From Alloalcanivorax xenomutans (lineage in GTDB: Bacteria; Pseudomonadota; Gammaproteobacteria; Pseudomonadales; Alcanivoracaceae), in assembly GCF_900217905.1 (NCBI RefSeq), contig NZ_OBMO01000015.1, positions 1 to 64,000 on the forward strand: DNA of 64,000 bases. Reading direction: 5' to 3'. Every line of letters starts with the position of its first letter. Positions within the stretch are counted from its first letter, which is position 1. Made by a program: the position numbers and the translations under genes. The notes under the pieces are model-generated. The model saw nothing but the letters and a program-made list of their open reading frames with translations, was not told the origin of the DNA and searched no databases. This document shows, one piece after another, positions 63,311 to 64,000 of the stretch.

Positions 63311-64000
63311 TCAAGCCAGGCGGCCGCGCAAACGGCTCACCGCCTGGCTGTGCAATTGACAAACCCGGGATTCGGTGACGCCCAGCACGGCGCCGATTTC
63401 CTTGAGGTTGAGGTCTTCCTGGTAATACAGCCCGATGAGCAGTTTTTCCCGGTCCGGCAATGCCTCGATGGCGGCGATCAGGCGGTCGCGCTGCTGCCCG
63501 TCCACCAGGGCGCTGAACGGGTCCGGCGGGCCATTGCCGCCGGCATCCGGTTCGCCCTGTTCGGCGACGATGTCCTCGAACGGCAGCAGCAGGCCGCTAT
63601 TGGTGTCGCTGAGCAACTGCCGGTACTCCTCCAGGCTCATGCCCATCTCGGCGGCCACTTCCCGTTCCTGGGGGGCACGGCCGAGACGTTGCTCGAGCCG
63701 GTGCACGCACCGGTCCAGTTCGCGCGCATGGCGGCGCACGCTGCGCGGCAACCAGTCACGTGAACGCAATTCATCGATCATGGCACCGCGAATGCGCTGG
63801 CTGGCAAAGGTGGAGAAACTGGCGCCGGCGTTGGGATCATAACGGCGCAGAGCATCCAGCAGGCCGACGGTACCGGCCTGGATCAGATCGTCCAGTTCAA
63901 TGCTGGCAGGCAGCTTGACCTGCAACGCAAGCGCCTGGCGCCGCACCGCTGGCAAGTGCTCCTCCAGCAGCGCCTGTTGGTCGATTTTCCCTTGAGCGGT
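63311..64000 (-). CDS. fliA: RNA polymerase sigma factor FliA (sigma-28), 5' end outside window
   Basis: 229 residues are visible, and the frame is still open at base 64000, so the N-terminus (about 10-20 residues in relatives) is missing. Sigma region 2 is seen in LPASIELDDLIQAGTVGLLDALRRYDPNAGASFSTFASQRIRGAMIDELRSRDWLPRSVRR, with the core-binding and -10 recognition helices. Region 3 follows (LEQRLGRAPQEREVAAEMGMSLEEYRQLL), and region 4 with its HTH ends in EDLNLKEIGAVLGVTESRVCQLHSQAVSRLRGRL. This wording is FliA/WhiG-type; FliA drives late flagellar and chemotaxis genes. In Pseudomonas it precedes cheY, whereas here prfC follows. Confidence 0.93.
   Translation of the reverse strand, partial: TAQGKIDQQALLEEHLPAVRRQALALQVKLPASIELDDLIQAGTVGLLDALRRYDPNAGASFSTFASQRIRGAMIDELRSRDWLPRSVRRHARELDRCVHRLEQRLGRAPQEREVAAEMGMSLEEYRQLLSDTNSGLLLPFEDIVAEQGEPDAGGNGPPDPFSALVDGQQRDRLIAAIEALPDREKLLIGLYYQEDLNLKEIGAVLGVTESRVCQLHSQAVSRLRGRLA

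Overview
The window is about 64 kb of high-GC chromosomal DNA from a gammaproteobacterium. Several genes fit a marine, Alcanivorax-like (Alcanivoracaceae) lineage: a FabY-type condensing enzyme, an efpL gene, ornithine-lipid genes olsBA, an isocitrate lyase of about 533 residues, a zigA-zur pair and many lipid/acyl-CoA enzymes. The assignment rests on protein families only and is an inference. The region looks like stable chromosome. The only mobile-element trace is the last 23 codons of an IS110-type transposase at the left edge. No rRNA, CRISPR array or prophage was seen, and no intergenic gap exceeds 300 bp.

Layout. 1-5 kb: transposase tail, a NYN-domain protein, and a leftward TRAP operon (TatT lipoprotein, binding protein, small and large permeases). 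5-9.3 kb: efpL-lipoprotein peptidase-glpG with 4-bp overlaps, then olsB-olsA. 9.4-15.8 kb: dienelactone hydrolase, PEP carboxylase, a membrane protein with a ruined GGDEF domain, and a secreted trypsin-like protease with a GlyGly-CTERM tail. 15.8-20.4 kb: FAD monooxygenase, dinB, ppnN and a small membrane protein. 20.6-25 kb: an SDR dehydrogenase, the ergothioneine pair egtB-egtD, a thioesterase and a DUF1289 protein. 25-30 kb: LysE exporter, AraC regulator, cyclase-family hydrolase, and zigA-zur behind a good Zur-box candidate. 30-41 kb: patatin, acyl-CoA dehydrogenase with divergent LysR, MFS and SMR efflux pumps, quinone reductase with divergent LysR, alpha/beta hydrolase, a lipoprotein phosphoesterase, and MipA/OmpV with divergent TetR and two palindromic operators. 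41-49 kb: tRNA-Leu(UAG), a coiled-coil membrane protein, sodB, thiolase, fabY and a membrane PQQ dehydrogenase. 49-57 kb: a large DUF6351 lipoprotein, a phospholipase-D-like protein, a small membrane protein, a LOG-family enzyme, and an overlapping acyl-CoA ligase/nitronate-monooxygenase-like pair. 57-64 kb: aceA, a GlyGly-CTERM phosphoesterase, prfC and the 3' part of fliA.

Themes. Central carbon metabolism is represented by ppc and aceA (anaplerosis and glyoxylate shunt), which suits growth on fatty acids or alkanes. Lipid metabolism is represented by fabY, thiolase, two dehydrogenases, an acyl ligase, a thioesterase, patatin and olsBA. Stress defence is represented by egtBD, sodB, quinone reductase, dinB and the efflux pumps. 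The cell surface is served by a cluster of secreted or lipid-anchored hydrolases.

The most distinctive non-coding feature is a 110-bp palindromic element present twice (1073-1182 and 25715-25824), with 28-bp arms that show a compensatory base change and an almost invariant centre. A separate family of REP-like inverted repeats occupies at least five gene ends. Two genes (the phosphoesterase ending at 59299 and prfC) have their stop codon inside the loop of a terminator-like hairpin.
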